A DNA stretch of 64,000 nt, taken from NCBI GenBank assembly GCA_018398815.1, contig CM031601.1, positions 32,997,369 through 33,061,368 of the forward strand, written 5' to 3'. This stretch comes from Conus ventricosus. Taxonomy: Eukaryota; Mollusca; Gastropoda; Neogastropoda; Conidae. A program made the position numbers and the translations under genes. Shown piece after piece: positions 42,215-54,816 of this stretch (within the stretch, counting starts at the first letter, position 1; each line of letters starts with the position of its first letter). The notes under the pieces were generated by a model. The model was not told where the DNA came from. It worked only from the letters and a program-made list of their open reading frames with translations, and did not search any database.

Positions 42215-42429
42215 CGCTCTGCTACGCCCGATCTATGGTTTAAATCTCTCTGTGATCTGAACCCGGTATTCAATTGCACTACATGAAGTGTCTGTAAACT
42301 GACGAAGCTGATACCGCAGTTCTCATGCCCCCATGGGTCGATAGTTCAGATCCCCACTAAGCCCAAACGTTATGATCACAGTCCTATGGGGCCACCACCA
42401 CCTCCCAACTCGTTCTGCTTCAGCGTAAC

Positions 42430-42452
42430 ACATACACGCGCGCGCGCGTGCG

Positions 42453-42489
<37 letters not shown>

Positions 42490-42606
42490 CACACACACAC
42501 ACACACACATACACACACGCAAGCCTCCTCCTCTTTCATACACACGCGCGCACGCACACACACACACACACTTGTGCATGCGTATGTGCACATATATACA
42601 CAAACA

Positions 42607-42639
<33 letters not shown>

Positions 42640-42725
42640 AAGAGAGTGAGGGGGGGGGGAGGGAAGAAGACAGACAGACGGACAGACAGACGGACAAACA
42701 GACATACAGACAGACGGACGGAGAC
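42430..42725. repeat. CA/GC, GA and GACA compound repeats
   Basis: (GC)n and (CA)n 42435-42570, (GA)n 42608-42650, a G-run, then ACAG/ACGG repeats to 42722. Confidence 0.95.
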
Positions 42726-43347
42726 TCACTGGCAGTGCAGGTAAAAGCTTTTTGGTTTCATAAATTTTAAGAAAGAACCCCCCCCCCACCAATATAAACG
42801 CCTGACAATAGATTAGAACTAACCTGGTTTAAAAACAACCCCGATGACATTTCCCCTCCTCCCCTCTTAGACTGCGAGGCGTGTCTGTTTATCGTTCAAC
42901 TTGTAGCAAACGATTTAGCACACGAATTTTTAAGTGAAACAGGTTAATCTATCACTACTTAGGTCAAAACTGCTTTGTTACATTGTCGGGAATGGCGGAA
43001 TAATTAATACAACGTAATTAATTGAAGATGACATAGCCTAACAATGTCAAACCCAAAGAACCACAACTTCGGAAAACTGTTGCTCGCGCTGCGTCCTAAA
43101 ACAATGGCTGCCTCGTCGTCTGCTTCAGACACAAAAAGCTGTTGCGTACATTTCCCGGCGAGTAAAGACGAATCAATCCAGGATTTTAGTTGTACAACGT
43201 TCAAAAAATGTTCATCATAGCAGTTGAGTGGATCCAATACATCTGCTTTCAAGCTGAAATAGCCAAGCGTTTTATTTCTACCACGCAATCACTCACGGGA
43301 TTTGAACGAAGGCCTTGGATTCCATCGCAGTTTACCAGGAAAGATCG

Positions 43348-44090
43348 GTAAGTGAAAACCTTGATTTTATTCTTCCCAACAATTCTGATGCTTATAGCTG
43401 TAGATTTATACGCAGATTTAAAACAATGTAAGAAAGAAAAAGAAAAACACACCGACATTCCAAGGCCAAGGCCGACAGCCAGTCTGCCGTATGCCCTCAC
43501 TTGCAGGCTGGCAGTGGGCTCGGCGCAGGTTTGGTTATTCTATTTTGGCGTCCTCCGCGATGAATGCCAACGTAAGGGTTTGGGTTGCTGTTGTGTGTGT
43601 TCGTATCTTTGTTTACCCGTCGTGACTGTTTCTGGGAACCATATTTTTTTTTTTTAAAAATACCCCTTTAAAAGAAGGAGAGATTCTAGAGAGTTAAAAT
43701 CAAAACTGAAGCATGTGTGTGCATCTGTTTGTCGATTTGTGTCTAGATCTATTGACATGATGTGTTGGCAAGATTTTCTTCAGATTTATGGGCAGATTTT
43801 AATGAAATGTGGGTCATATGTCGGTAGTAGCGAATGGAGAAGTTGGATTAACCACTAAGCAATATTAAGCTTGACCCAATGTTTGGGTCAGTCACTCAAA
43901 ACGTGTTTATGGGCAGATTTCCACCAAATGTGAATCATGAATATGTTTTTTTTTAAAATTTAAACCCAACAACAACCATAAGTCGTGAATGTAAAAGTTT
44001 GATTGTGCATAACCCAAACGTGAATTAAAGTTGGCAAAATGACGTACATTACTATTATACATGAGGGGTGTTTTATTGTTTTCTTTTCAG
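43348..44090 (+). other. intron 1 of the Cys-rich gene
   Basis: G|GTAAGTG donor and a pyrimidine-rich acceptor (GTTTTCTTTTCAG|GC). The exon ends join in frame (CG + G, then CTG CAA). Confidence 0.65.
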
Positions 44091-44870
44091 GCTGCAACAA
44101 CTGCAACACAAAAAGGAACGTGGGGAAGAAGGACACATTGCAGAGGTCAACCCGAGGGGTTCTGAGGATACGCCACCCTGCAAGAAACTGAGAAGTACTG
44201 ACACTTTATCACAGGCCTGTAGTAGCAAAAGAAGGAATAAACACGTCCTGCCTTACATATGTATCTTTTGTAAAAAGGAGAGGAAATCAAAGTGGCAGAA
44301 AGCTGATGGCAAAAAAATTGAACGTTTAAGCGTTTGTGAACAAAAACAATGTATTCGACTTGAGGAGGCTGCAATGAGAAAGGGTGATGAAGAATTACTT
44401 GGCATCATCAAAGATAAAGATCTCGTTGCCATCGAATTGCGGTACCATTTGTCCTGCCTCAAAAGCTATACCAATGATGCATATGTATCTGGACGGTCAT
44501 TTGCGTCCACAGGAAAGACAAAATGGCAACATTCGAACAGCTACAAGTTTTCATGGAAAATGTAATTATCAACAAACTTGTCAAAAAAAAAAGAGTGCTC
44601 AGGATGACTCACCTTGTTGAACTGTTCCTAGAAGTAGTCAAGGAGGTGGACATGTGTGTTTCCTATGAAGACATGCCAGTTGAAATACCAACTCCAGAAA
44701 GACTTCCCAAAATTGGTCTTCATACAGCCAAGTGCAAACAACCAGAGTGAGATTGTTTTGTACGATGGAGTGGTGGCAGACTTCGTGATACACTACTGAC
44801 GGATGTGACGTATACAGCAGTGATGAGGACAACTCTTCTGATTCTGAGTCGGGAATGCACTACAACTCAG

Positions 44871-44908
44871 GTGAGTGTTGATAAAATTGTAACTGTAGCA
44901 GCAAATCC

Positions 44909-44956
<48 letters not shown>

Positions 44957-45070
44957 AAAAATCAGCACAGTGCATATTAGTGATATTGTATTTGCAGAAA
45001 TATAGGATTGTTTGTTATTTTCTGTACATGTATTGGTTCCAGTTTAGACAACCCTTAAATACTGTTTCAG
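44871..45070 (+). other. intron 2 of the Cys-rich gene
   Basis: CAG|GTGAGT donor and CTGTTTCAG|GA acceptor. The 200-bp intron contains a (GA)n at 44914-44951. The exons join in frame as Gly (G + GA). Confidence 0.7.
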
Positions 45071-45982
45071 GAATGTATGACACGCAAGAAGACACAAGAG
45101 CCTTGTACCATGTGAGCATGCAACTGAACTATCACGTGTAGCTAGCTGGACAAAAGTGTCCCACAAGCAGCATTTGGCCTCCTGAAGCAAAAGACATGAC
45201 GGAAGACAAGGTCCAGGAGATCATTCCAGTTCACTTGTTCAACTGTCTGGCTTGGATTGCCGGTGCCTCATCTGAATACAATCCAGAAGGGTCGGTTTGT
45301 GTGTCTGATTCTGACAAACGAAAACTGTTCAGTATATGTCAAGACATATTGAATGTTCACCACAAAGGGAAAATGTACTTGCCAAAGCACTATACCCTGG
45401 GAATGAGTGTAAGGCAACACAGTGGATCTGCCAAACTCATCAGCATCCTTGGACAGGAATGGGATGTGTCTCCACAGCAACTATTGTCTCTGGAAGAGTT
45501 TTGTGTGCCGACTCTATGGCCAAAAGGTCAACTTGGTGAATAATGCTCGGCACAACATTTTCAGGCTGACGTGCAAGTCCGACCACACACTGCCTCCAAA
45601 CGACGACAGTCTTGGTCTTCATATTCAAAGAGCAAACTATCAAACAGCAATATGGCGACGCTGTTTGGAACCCAACATTGACAAACCATTGCCTTTGGGT
45701 CACGGGTGGACGAGTGATCCTGATGACACTCAGCTTTTAGCTGTGCAATGGATGAGAAATCCACCAGCTCCTTCAGGTTTCGTGCAACTTGTCAAATGTG
45801 GTTGCAAGAGCAATTGTGCTTCGAACAGATGCAGCTGCAAGTGTGCTGACATGCCTTGCACAGAACTGTGCCAGTGCTCTGAGGATTGCACCAATGCCAA
45901 ACACAACCCATGTGAGGAGGACAGCGACTCCGATGAAAGCCAGAGCAACAGTGACGACAGTGACGGAAATATTGATCCCTGA

Positions 45983-46215
45983 TGTGACCTTGACCTTGAT
46001 TCTGATATGGAAACGTCATAAAGAACATATATATATATGTGGTGAGGTTTACTCAATAGAAAACTAAGAAACGCTAAATGAAATTTCATCATATTACATA
46101 TTGCTATTTTTTTTAAATAGTGTGACCTTGTTGTGACCTTGACCTTTGACTTTGACACTAATCAGCGTGACGTCCTCGCAGGAATGTTTCCAAAGACCAC
46201 CATGCCAAATATTAA
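45983..46215. repeat. TGACCT-rich 3' flank
   Basis: TGTGACCTTGACCTTGATTC directly after the stop, and TGTGACCTTGTTGTGACCTT-GACCTTTGAC near 46122. Tandem TGACCT half-sites recur in repeats of marine invertebrates. A TATATATATATG lies at 46028. Confidence 0.5.
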
Positions 46216-47128
46216 CGTAATCTATTGGGAAACTTATGAGAAAAAGTGTGATAAGCAATGTAGTTGTGCACCAGGATGAATGGAACACTGGATTCCAATA
46301 CACCCCCCTAATACACCTCATATATCAGAAGGTCAGGGGGTATTAGTGAATGTAACAGTATACCATTCGATAGGCAATTTTAAAGTCTTTCCAAATATAT
46401 CAAAACAACTTCATGTTTCATTGTGTTTTGACACAATGACAAATTTACTAGCCCTACCCCTAAAAATCAAAATATAGAGAACAAAGAAGGAAATTCACGT
46501 TATTGTCATCTTCCTGGTGTCTTATTCCGCCAGGTCCCACAATGTAACAAAGTGATTTTGGCATCAGCAAGACCCCCTCTACAAAATGCACTATTCATTT
46601 CGTGTGATAAATCAAGTTGCTACAGATGACAAAACTAAGCGATTTAGAGCTATGACCCTGCAGCCTATCTTGCCTTTCCCTTCTTCTCCCTGCTCTTCTT
46701 CCCTCCCCCCTTCCCACCATCTCCATTGCCCCTCTCCTTGCTCCCCTCCCTCCCCAACCCAGACCCGTCCAGAAACCTCCCCTGTTCCAGACAGTGATTG
46801 AAAGATTACCTACCGTCTGCTGTCCCCCCCCCCCCCCCCCCCTCCTCCCTCCGCTCTGCCCCTTTCCCCTGCGTCGCAATTCCTTACACTACCCGTCCCC
46901 TTCCGCTCAATACCACCCACCTTCTCCCCCGTGAACTCTGTACGTTTCCATTCTTTCTTCTTCACCTTCTCCCGTGAACTCTTTGTACGCTTTCCATTCT
47001 TCGTCTTCACCCTCCCCCGCTTCCCTCAAAGTCCCTTTCTTTCCCTGCTTTTTTTTTTCTTTGTCGTCAGACGGTGGTGCTCGTGATGGGGTCCCTCCCC
47101 CCACCCCTACACCCCTTCCCCCCCCCCC

Positions 47129-47161
<33 letters not shown>

Positions 47162-47250
47162 TCCCCCCCATCTTTCCAGTCCTTCCCTGCTTTCGCCCTC
47201 TCACGAACTCTGAATCTGATGCTTTTTGTTTTTCTCTTATTCAGTAATAC
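46216..47250. other. unannotated; C-rich right half
   Basis: C-run 46826-46843 and an almost pure C tract 47119-47160 with other pyrimidine-rich sequence. No gene. Confidence 0.6.
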
Positions 47251-47461
<211 letters not shown>

Positions 47462-48572
47462 GCTCGAAGCAATGGCAGGAACTACCAAACAGTTCGATCG
47501 TCAGCCGTCTAGACATTGCTCCACCCGAATCAGCTGGCTCAGCAAGTGACAGCTCCACACCCTCCTCTCTCCCCATTTCCCCTTCACCCCACTCTCCCAC
47601 ACTCCCCTCTCCTCGCCTCAATCACGCTGTCTACTACCCCTGTCGTCGCATTCACATGTTCTTTTTTATCTCGCCTACCCCGTCCCTCTCCCTGCCTTCT
47701 TTCCTTTCATCTTCCCCGGTCCTTTTTCTTCCTTTCTTTCCGTCTTCACCTTTCTCTTCAACAGAGGACGGATCGAACACCTATCTCTCTACACACTCTC
47801 CACCTTTCCTACTTTACCTGATCTTCTTGTGTGAGTGTTTACGTATGCCTGTGTCTGCGTGCCTCTCTCTCTTTCTCTGTCTGCCTCTCTCTCTGTAAGC
47901 GTGCGCGCGCGCGCGCGCGTGTGTGTGCGTGCGTGCGTGCGTGTGTGTGGTGTGTGTGTGTGAATGAGCATGCGCGCGCAATAATACTTGATCTCAAGGC
48001 CTGTCTACCTTTGTCTGCCTCTCCGGCTGGTCTGCTGCGAATGGAACTTCAAACACACATCTCACCTCCTCCACTTCCCTTGGCCTCTCTTCCCATCTGA
48101 AATGACCTCCCACCCACCCCACCCCCTTCCAGCCTCCTCTTCAGCCACCCTTCCCTCCCTTTATTCCCCAAGTCTTTCTGTCTGTCTGTCTCTAGGTCAT
48201 CCTACGTCTCTCACTCTCATTCCCTCTGTCACCCCGTCTCCCTGTCATTCAGTCCGATGTATTTCTCAAAAAGCTTTAAAGAAAGAAAAAAAAAGTCTTT
48301 CCGTCTCTCTGCCCCTTTTTTACACCCTTCCTCCCTCCCTCCCCTTCCTATCCTCCTTTACAATTTTCTCCATCCCCCGCCCCCCTGACAGCGTTCTGGA
48401 AGAATGCCAACGTGACTTGTGTGTCCTTAGCCTGTGTCAATTCCCCACCATGTGTTAGTACACTGTATGGATCAGACGTACCTATATACTGAACCACCAC
48501 CAACCCCCGCCCTTTTCATACCACTCACAGAATGTCACATTTGTGTTATGTATATCCGTATGCGTGCGTGTG
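47462..48572. other. non-coding pyrimidine-rich sequence
   Basis: Rich in CCCT/TCCC; (GC)n-(GT)n at 47903-47962. Pro/Ser-rich frames are compositional. No gene. Confidence 0.6.
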
Positions 48573-48574
48573 TG

Positions 48575-48640
<66 letters not shown>
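48565..48640. repeat. (GT)n-(GA)n microsatellite
   Basis: Short GT run followed by about 28 GA units. Confidence 0.97.
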
Positions 48641-48642
<2 letters not shown>

Positions 48643-49028
48643 TGTAAGTGTGTGTACCGAACCAATAACGCGAGTTTACCAGCTGCTCAAAGACATGGAA
48701 AGTGGGTCTCTTCTTTTTTTTCCCCGTTCAGTACACTCACTTTCCCCCCTCCTTAACCAGCTTCAATGTCGCACAGTTGCTGGCACATTCATACTTTTGG
48801 AAACATTTCTTGCATAATGAGGACCTTCTTAAAAGTTGATTTACGAAATAAAAGTGAATGTTTGGCACCCAGATTTCCAAGAAAAGACTTACCAAATGTT
48901 AACAAGTACTTTTTAAGGACGTTGCAGAACGTTCGCCTAATTCAAGGGCTTTTCCGTCAAAATAACATGCCTTTCGTTCTTTTCATAATTCATTAAAGTC
49001 TTAAAATGCGTTTGAAAGTCCAATGACC
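48641..49028. other. unannotated sequence
   Basis: No gene or repeat recognised. Confidence 0.4.
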
Positions 49029-49120
49029 CCCCCCCCCCCCACCCCGCTCTCTCTCTCTGTCTCTGTGCGTGTGTGTGTTTAGGCGCGCGCGCGCGCGCGT
49101 GTGCGTGCGTGCGTGCGTGC

Positions 49121-49163
<43 letters not shown>

Positions 49164-49200
49164 GTAATGTGTGTGTGTGTGTTGGGGGGGGGGGGGGTAG
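49029..49200. repeat. C-run, (GC)n, (GT)n and G-run
   Basis: C-run 49027-49040, (GC)n 49084-49099, (GT)n 49128-49182, G-run to 49197. Confidence 0.95.
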
Positions 49201-49376
49201 GTGGAGTGGAGATGGTTCCCCTTTCAGCCCTCTCTCACCAGACAGGGCCAGAACCTGTCGGGCAACGTGGTAAGTCCTTTTTCTTCTTCTTCTGTTTTGT
49301 TTGTTTCGTTTTTGGACTTCTTTAAGCGTTCAAGAACAGCATACGGTCTTCGTATAAACGGGGAGGGTGGGAGGTA
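49201..49376. other. unannotated sequence
   Basis: No gene recognised. Confidence 0.3.
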
Positions 49377-49427
49377 GAGAGGGAGAGAGAGAGAGAGTTG
49401 AATTGAGAGAGAGGGTGAGAGATAGAG

Positions 49428-49505
<78 letters not shown>

Positions 49506-49667
49506 GAGTGGAAGCAGGGGCGTGGTGGGGATAGAGGAAAAAGGGTCAGGAGGGAGGCCGGGGTGGACGGGAAGAATATATATGTGTGTGTAAAGAAGCA
49601 GACATACAGACCTAGACAGATCCAGGACACTCACGTGACCTCGCTCTCTCTTATCTCTTTTTACATG

Positions 49668-49735
<68 letters not shown>
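49377..49735. repeat. (GA)n and (CA)n microsatellites
   Basis: GA-rich 49377-49502 and (CA)n 49672-49734. Confidence 0.96.
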
Positions 49736-49736
<1 letters not shown>

Positions 49737-50079
49737 TGCGGCTCCAAAGGCTGAGAGAAAGAGATAAGAAGAAGAAGAAGAGGGGCAGGGGCAAAGAACA
49801 ACCAAAAGGAATCTTACAAAGAGAGGGAAAAGAATACGCACACGAAGTATTTTGATTACTTATTGCCCTAAGTCATTGAAAATGAAGGACTCAAACAATG
49901 ACAAGACGATGATAATACTTCCAAAGGCCAGAAAATCAGTGACACCCATAATCAACGTGCATACAAAAGAAAACAGTCATACATACATGCCTTTATCTAT
50001 GTGCAAACAAAGAACTGTATGTAAATAATCTGAGAATGGGGCGACAAACACTAAGAAAGACACAGACAGAGAGGGAGGG

Positions 50080-50082
50080 AGG

Positions 50083-50142
<60 letters not shown>

Positions 50143-50210
50143 CAGAGAGATAGTTTGAGAGACAGACAGACAGAGACAGACAGACAGAAACAAAGACAGA
50201 CAGACATAGA
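50080..50210. repeat. (GA)n/(GACA)n microsatellite
   Basis: GAGG, GA and GACA repeats. Confidence 0.96.
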
Positions 50211-51690
50211 TTTAAGATTGTAGTTTATGTGACAGACTAGTCTTTTCTTTCTGTAGTTCTATTTCACATATAAGAAAATTGTCACAGCAAATCACCGAAG
50301 TAGAACATATCAAATTTAAAGAGACCATTAGCATGAACCAATAACATCATATATATGGTTTCTTGTGCATTCATACCTTGGGTATCCGTAAATGCCAATT
50401 CAGTGGCAACGCTACTCAGTAAAAAATCGCAGACACAGATAAATGAGTAAACAAATAAATACGTAGATTAATACACAACTATATAAATAATTGGATTACA
50501 AAATAAATAAACAAATATCTTTCTGTAAATTTACAGTCAACACATGTCTATTGAAAAAAGAAACCGGTCGATCTTTGACAGAAAGTGCTTGTGACCAACA
50601 ATTTGACACGTCCATTGGAAAGTGTGCAAAACATCGACACAGATTCTGGAATCGGATCTAATACTCCAGCAACTTGCCCACAAGCCATTCCCTGCCAGTG
50701 GAATGGCACACGACTTCCAGCCATCTACGTCACGAGGCATGATAAACAGTCTGGGAATCTTGTCCACGGTTGCTCAGGTCGTGAGGCGTGTCGATGAACT
50801 AAAAGCCTGTCAACATTCCTGGCTGTACATGTGCAGTATCTCGGTGAAGCTGCTGTTTAGGTCGTCTCCCTTCTCTAGGCACATCTAGGTCAAGCTGTTC
50901 CGTTGACCTCATTGGCTGACGCCCTTCAAGAAGGGGGAGGAAGGGGGGGGGGGGGGAATGAAATGGGGGGATGGGTGGGCTGGAAGTTATCTTCACGAAA
51001 ACAACCAAGCTCAGAAATTATGTAACTGAAAATGGTCGGGTATTCTTTTCTTCGAATAACCCAGCTGCACTTCATTGCAAGCTTTTATTTCTGTGCTCGT
51101 GGGTTCGTTCGTTCTGTCCGATCTGACGACGTGGACTTGTCTTCATCGGCTACCCAGTCACAGTCATGATTTGTTTTCCCTAGGGCATCAGCCAGGGACG
51201 TCAGCGGAACAGTCTCATCCCTAAGTGCAGAGCGAACAGAGACCGCACTACTACCCCAAGTTCCAATCACACCTACACTGAGTACTTTACATCCTGAAAT
51301 ACTTTTAACTGAAGAAAACTCTCGAATGAAGGCACACCTGAAACTTTAGGGACCCCCTTTAAATACTCATCTGCTTACTTGCATTGTGAATTTAGTGGTG
51401 TGCATTCACACACCAAACGAATAGCGGACTTCCATCTGATGTACATGCCATTCACGATGTTTACTGTACCCCACACTTCTGGTGACCTACACATGTGGTT
51501 GAAATATTCCCACCCCACCCACACCCTCATCCTCTCAACCCCCCCCCCCTCCCCACCCTTACAATTTTAAGTCGACAGACGGTTCACCTGAACACGAAAT
51601 CGGTACGTTGTGATTCTTAAGTTTTGACAGACAAAATCAACGTGTGTGTAGGACATGGTTAGAGTGGCAGAACGGTGCCAAGATGCGATT

Positions 51691-51721
<31 letters not shown>

Positions 51722-51860
51722 GGCACATTATGTACGGAAGCTCGATCACTTCAGCAACGGCCATTTCCACGGTAACTTACGATACGCTGACTCATCGCGG
51801 ACCTGCATGTGTCCCCATGCCTGCAGTTTAGAAGAGAATGTAGTTTAGGAAGGCAAACAC
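50211..51860. other. non-coding, probably intron or flank of the MICU-like gene
   Basis: No coding block recognised. G-run 50946-50956, C-run 51540-51549, A-run 51690-51717. I looked for the next MICU exon on the minus strand and found none. Confidence 0.45.
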
Positions 51861-51864
51861 TCAC

Positions 51865-52006
51865 GTCGCGGGGTCTCCTCCGTCAGGGATTCCAGGAAGT
51901 CCTGGGGAGTCATGTACATGGAGCCCTCATACTCCACAGAGGCAAACTGCTTGAAGCGCGCCTCCCGGTATGGGACATGAACCTTCTTCGACTTGGACCC
52001 GTCCTC
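51865..52006 (-). CDS. MICU3: internal exon of a mitochondrial calcium uptake (MICU2/3-type) gene
   Basis: MICU proteins are EF-hand regulators of the mitochondrial calcium uniporter in the intermembrane space. On the minus strand a 142-bp exon is bounded by an acceptor (GTGTGTGCATTTCAG ending at 52007) and a donor (GAC|GTGAGT starting at 51864). Its translation, read in the only open frame that spans it, contains KKVHVPYREARF, then FASVEYEGSMYMTPQDFLES and LTEETPR. The phrase F.S/ASxEYEG..YMTPxDF is characteristic of MICU2 and MICU3 and precedes their first EF-hand. MICU3 is slightly favoured by the EETP ending. No other exon was found, so the gene must extend beyond the flanking repeats. 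The only clearly intact host coding sequence here. Confidence 0.72.
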
Positions 52007-52022
52007 CTGAAATGCACACACC

Positions 52023-53372
52023 ACTGGGCCTGTCATACACTGGGCGTCATACACTAATTAGGCCTGTCATACACTGGGCCTGTCATACACTGGGCCTGTC
52101 ATACACTAGACCTGTCATACACTACTTAGGCCTGTCATACACTGGGCTTGTCATACACTACTTAGGCATACACTAGAGCCTGTCATACACTGGGCCTGCC
52201 ATACACTGGGCCTGCCATACACTGGCCCTGCCATACACTGGCCCTGCCATACACTGGCCTGCCACACACTGGGCCTGCCATACATGGGCCTGTCATATTA
52301 CTGGGCCTGTCATACACTGGGGCCTGTCACTGGGCCTGTCATACACTGGGCCTGGCATACACTGGGCCTGTCATACACTGGGCCTGTCACTGGGCCTGGC
52401 ATACACTGGGCCTGTCCACTGGGCCTGTCATACACTGGCCTGTCATACACTGGGCCTGTCATACACTGGGCCTGTCATACACTGGGCCTGTCACTGGGCC
52501 TGTCATACACTGGGCCGGCATACACTGGGCCTGTCACTGGGCCTGTCATACACTGGGCCTGTCATACACTGGGCCTGTCATACACTGAGCCTACCATACA
52601 CTGGCCTGTCACCACACTGGCCTGTCATACACTGGGCCTGTCATACACTGGGCCTGTCACTGGGCCTGTCATACACTGGCCTGTCATACACTGGGCATGT
52701 CACTGGGCCTGTCATACACTGGCCTGCCATACACTGGGCCTGTCATACACTGGGCCTGTCATACACTGGGCCTGTCACTGGGCCTATCATACACTGGGCC
52801 TGTCATACACTGGGCATGTCACTGGGCCTGTTCATACACTGGGCCTGCCATACACTGAGCCTGTCATACACTGGGCCTATCATACACTGGCCTGTCATAC
52901 ACTGGGCCTGTCATACACTGGGCCTGTCATACACTGGGCCATGTCACTGGGCCTGTCATACACTGGGCCTGCCATACACTGAGCCTGTCATACACTGGGC
53001 CTATCATACACTGGGCCTGTCATACACTGGGCCTGTCATACACTGGGCATGTCACTGGGCCTGTCATACACTGGGCCTGTCATACACTGGACCTGTCATA
53101 CACTAGACCTGTCGTACACTAGTTAGGCCTGTCATAACACTGGGCCTGTCATACACTGGGCCTGTCATACACTAGACCTGTCGTACACTAGTTAGGCCTG
53201 TCATACACTGGCCTGTCATACACTGGGCCTGTCATACACTGGGCCTGTCATACACTGGGCCTGCCATACACTGGGCCTGCCATACACTGGGCCTGTCATA
53301 CACTGGGCCTTTCATACACTGGGCCTGTTATACACTGGGCCTGTCATACACTGGGCCTTTCATACACTGGCC
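52023..53372. repeat. 16-bp minisatellite with 11-bp variant units
   Basis: About 85 copies of GGCCTGTCATACACTG. A shorter unit lacking ATACA (GGCCTGTCACTG) recurs semi-regularly, giving higher-order repeats. It begins 17 bp upstream of the MICU exon, hence in its intron. Confidence 0.95.
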
Positions 53373-53458
53373 GGAAATGCATGGGACTGCACTACAAAGT
53401 ACACTGGACCTGCATTACATAGACTGGAACTGAACATACATTGCATGGACCTGTATTA
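53373..53458. repeat. TGGACCTGCATTACA repeat, left fragment
   Basis: Degenerate units that resume at 55046 after the LINE. Confidence 0.8.
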
Positions 53459-54736
53459 CACATTACTCTTAAATATTACGATATGATTCATGAAAATCAA
53501 TCAGGTTTTCGAGAAAATCACTCTTGTCACACTGCTCTTGTACAACTTATCGATAGATGTCTTACGAATATTAACAATAATGACCTTACAGGAATTCTTT
53601 TTGTAGATTCTGCAAAAGCGTTTGACGTTATAAACCACTCCATTCTAATAAAAAAAAAAAAAGCTTACGTGTTACAAAGTATCGAATACAGCCTTAAAAT
53701 TCTTTACCTCGTTTCTCACAGATCGTCAACAGCTTGTTGAAATCAACTCCAAAAGGTCAAAGTTACTCCCTTTACAATTTGGTGTCCCTCAGGGGTCAGT
53801 ATTGGGACCCCTACTCTTTTCTATTTATATAAATGACTTACCACTGTTTAAAGAATGTTGTTGTGAAATGTTTGCTGATGATACCTCATTACAATCTCAC
53901 AGTAGTAACCCTACTGAACTGGTAAATAACCTGCAGAAAAATATCAACAAGCTAATTACATGGACAGAAATGAATCATATGTCCCTCAATGCTAGTAAAA
54001 CCAAATGCATGTATGTCACTACACGCCAGAAACGACAGAAAATGACATCCTCATTTGCGCCATTACATGCCCAAGGACAAAAGATTGAAGAGGTTACATC
54101 GCATAAAGTTTAAGGTGTTATCATTGACAACGATTTATCTTGGTCTTACCACATTGCGGATCTTGGAAAACGTATTTCTAAGAGAATATATCAACTTTCA
54201 AAGATACAATTTTTTCTAAATCTTCACTCCAGAAAGATATTCTTTCATGCGCACATTCTTTCTCCTATCAATTATGCATCCACGTTATGGGATAATGCCA
54301 GTGAAACTAATCTGAAAGTAGTAAGTCGTCTGCATAAAAGGGCCATTAAATTAATTCAGTTGAAATCCAATACCTTGACAAAGAGTGATTACAAAACTTT
54401 AAATATTCTTCCATTTAAATACAGACTCTACTTCAACAAATGCTTGAGCATGTACAATGTAATGAATGGATCAGCCCCAAAGATAATCTTTGAAAGCTTT
54501 GTCTTCAATAGTTACAGACATACACATAAACTGTCTCTTCCCAGACCTCGATGTAATCTTTATAAATCAAGTTTTCTGTACTCTGGAGGGACCGCATGGA
54601 ATAATTTGCCTTCCTCCATAAAATCATGTCGCTCAAAACATACATTTAAAAAAGCATTAAAAATGCATTTGAATATTGATAGAAACTCTGCACATCAATT
54701 GAAGTCTTTTCCATTAATACAATCCCCTTATCCTCA

Positions 54737-54816
<80 letters not shown>

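Larger units (their letters stand above)
43104..45982 (+). pseudogene. three-exon gene of an uncharacterised Cys-rich invertebrate family, frame-broken
   Basis: Exon 1 43104-43347 (ATG at 43104; TKSCCVHFPASKDESIQDF, then a shift near 43215 to AVEWIQYICFQAEIAKRF). Donor GTAAGT at 43348. Acceptor TTTTCTTTTCAG ends at 44090. Exon 2 44091-44870 has CIFCKKER, KDLVAIELRYHLSCLKSYT and KLVFIQPSANNQSEIVLYDG, plus an acidic Ser-rich end. Donor GTGAGT at 44871, acceptor at 45070. Exon 3 runs to the stop at 45982 with WPPEAKDMTEDKVQEIIPVH, NNARHNIFRLTC and the Cys-rich end KCGCKSNCASNRCSCKC / CTELCQC, then DSDSDESQSNSDDSD. Reading phase is preserved across both splice junctions. Breaks: shifts near 43215, 44505, 44680, 44800 and 45505, and a TAG at 45139. 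I know this architecture as a multicopy, unnamed invertebrate family. Function unknown. Confidence 0.7.

Noticed and set aside
52284..53106. 232-codon ORF with TGPVIHWAC repeats
   Set aside because: Translation of the 16-bp array; frames change with the short variants.
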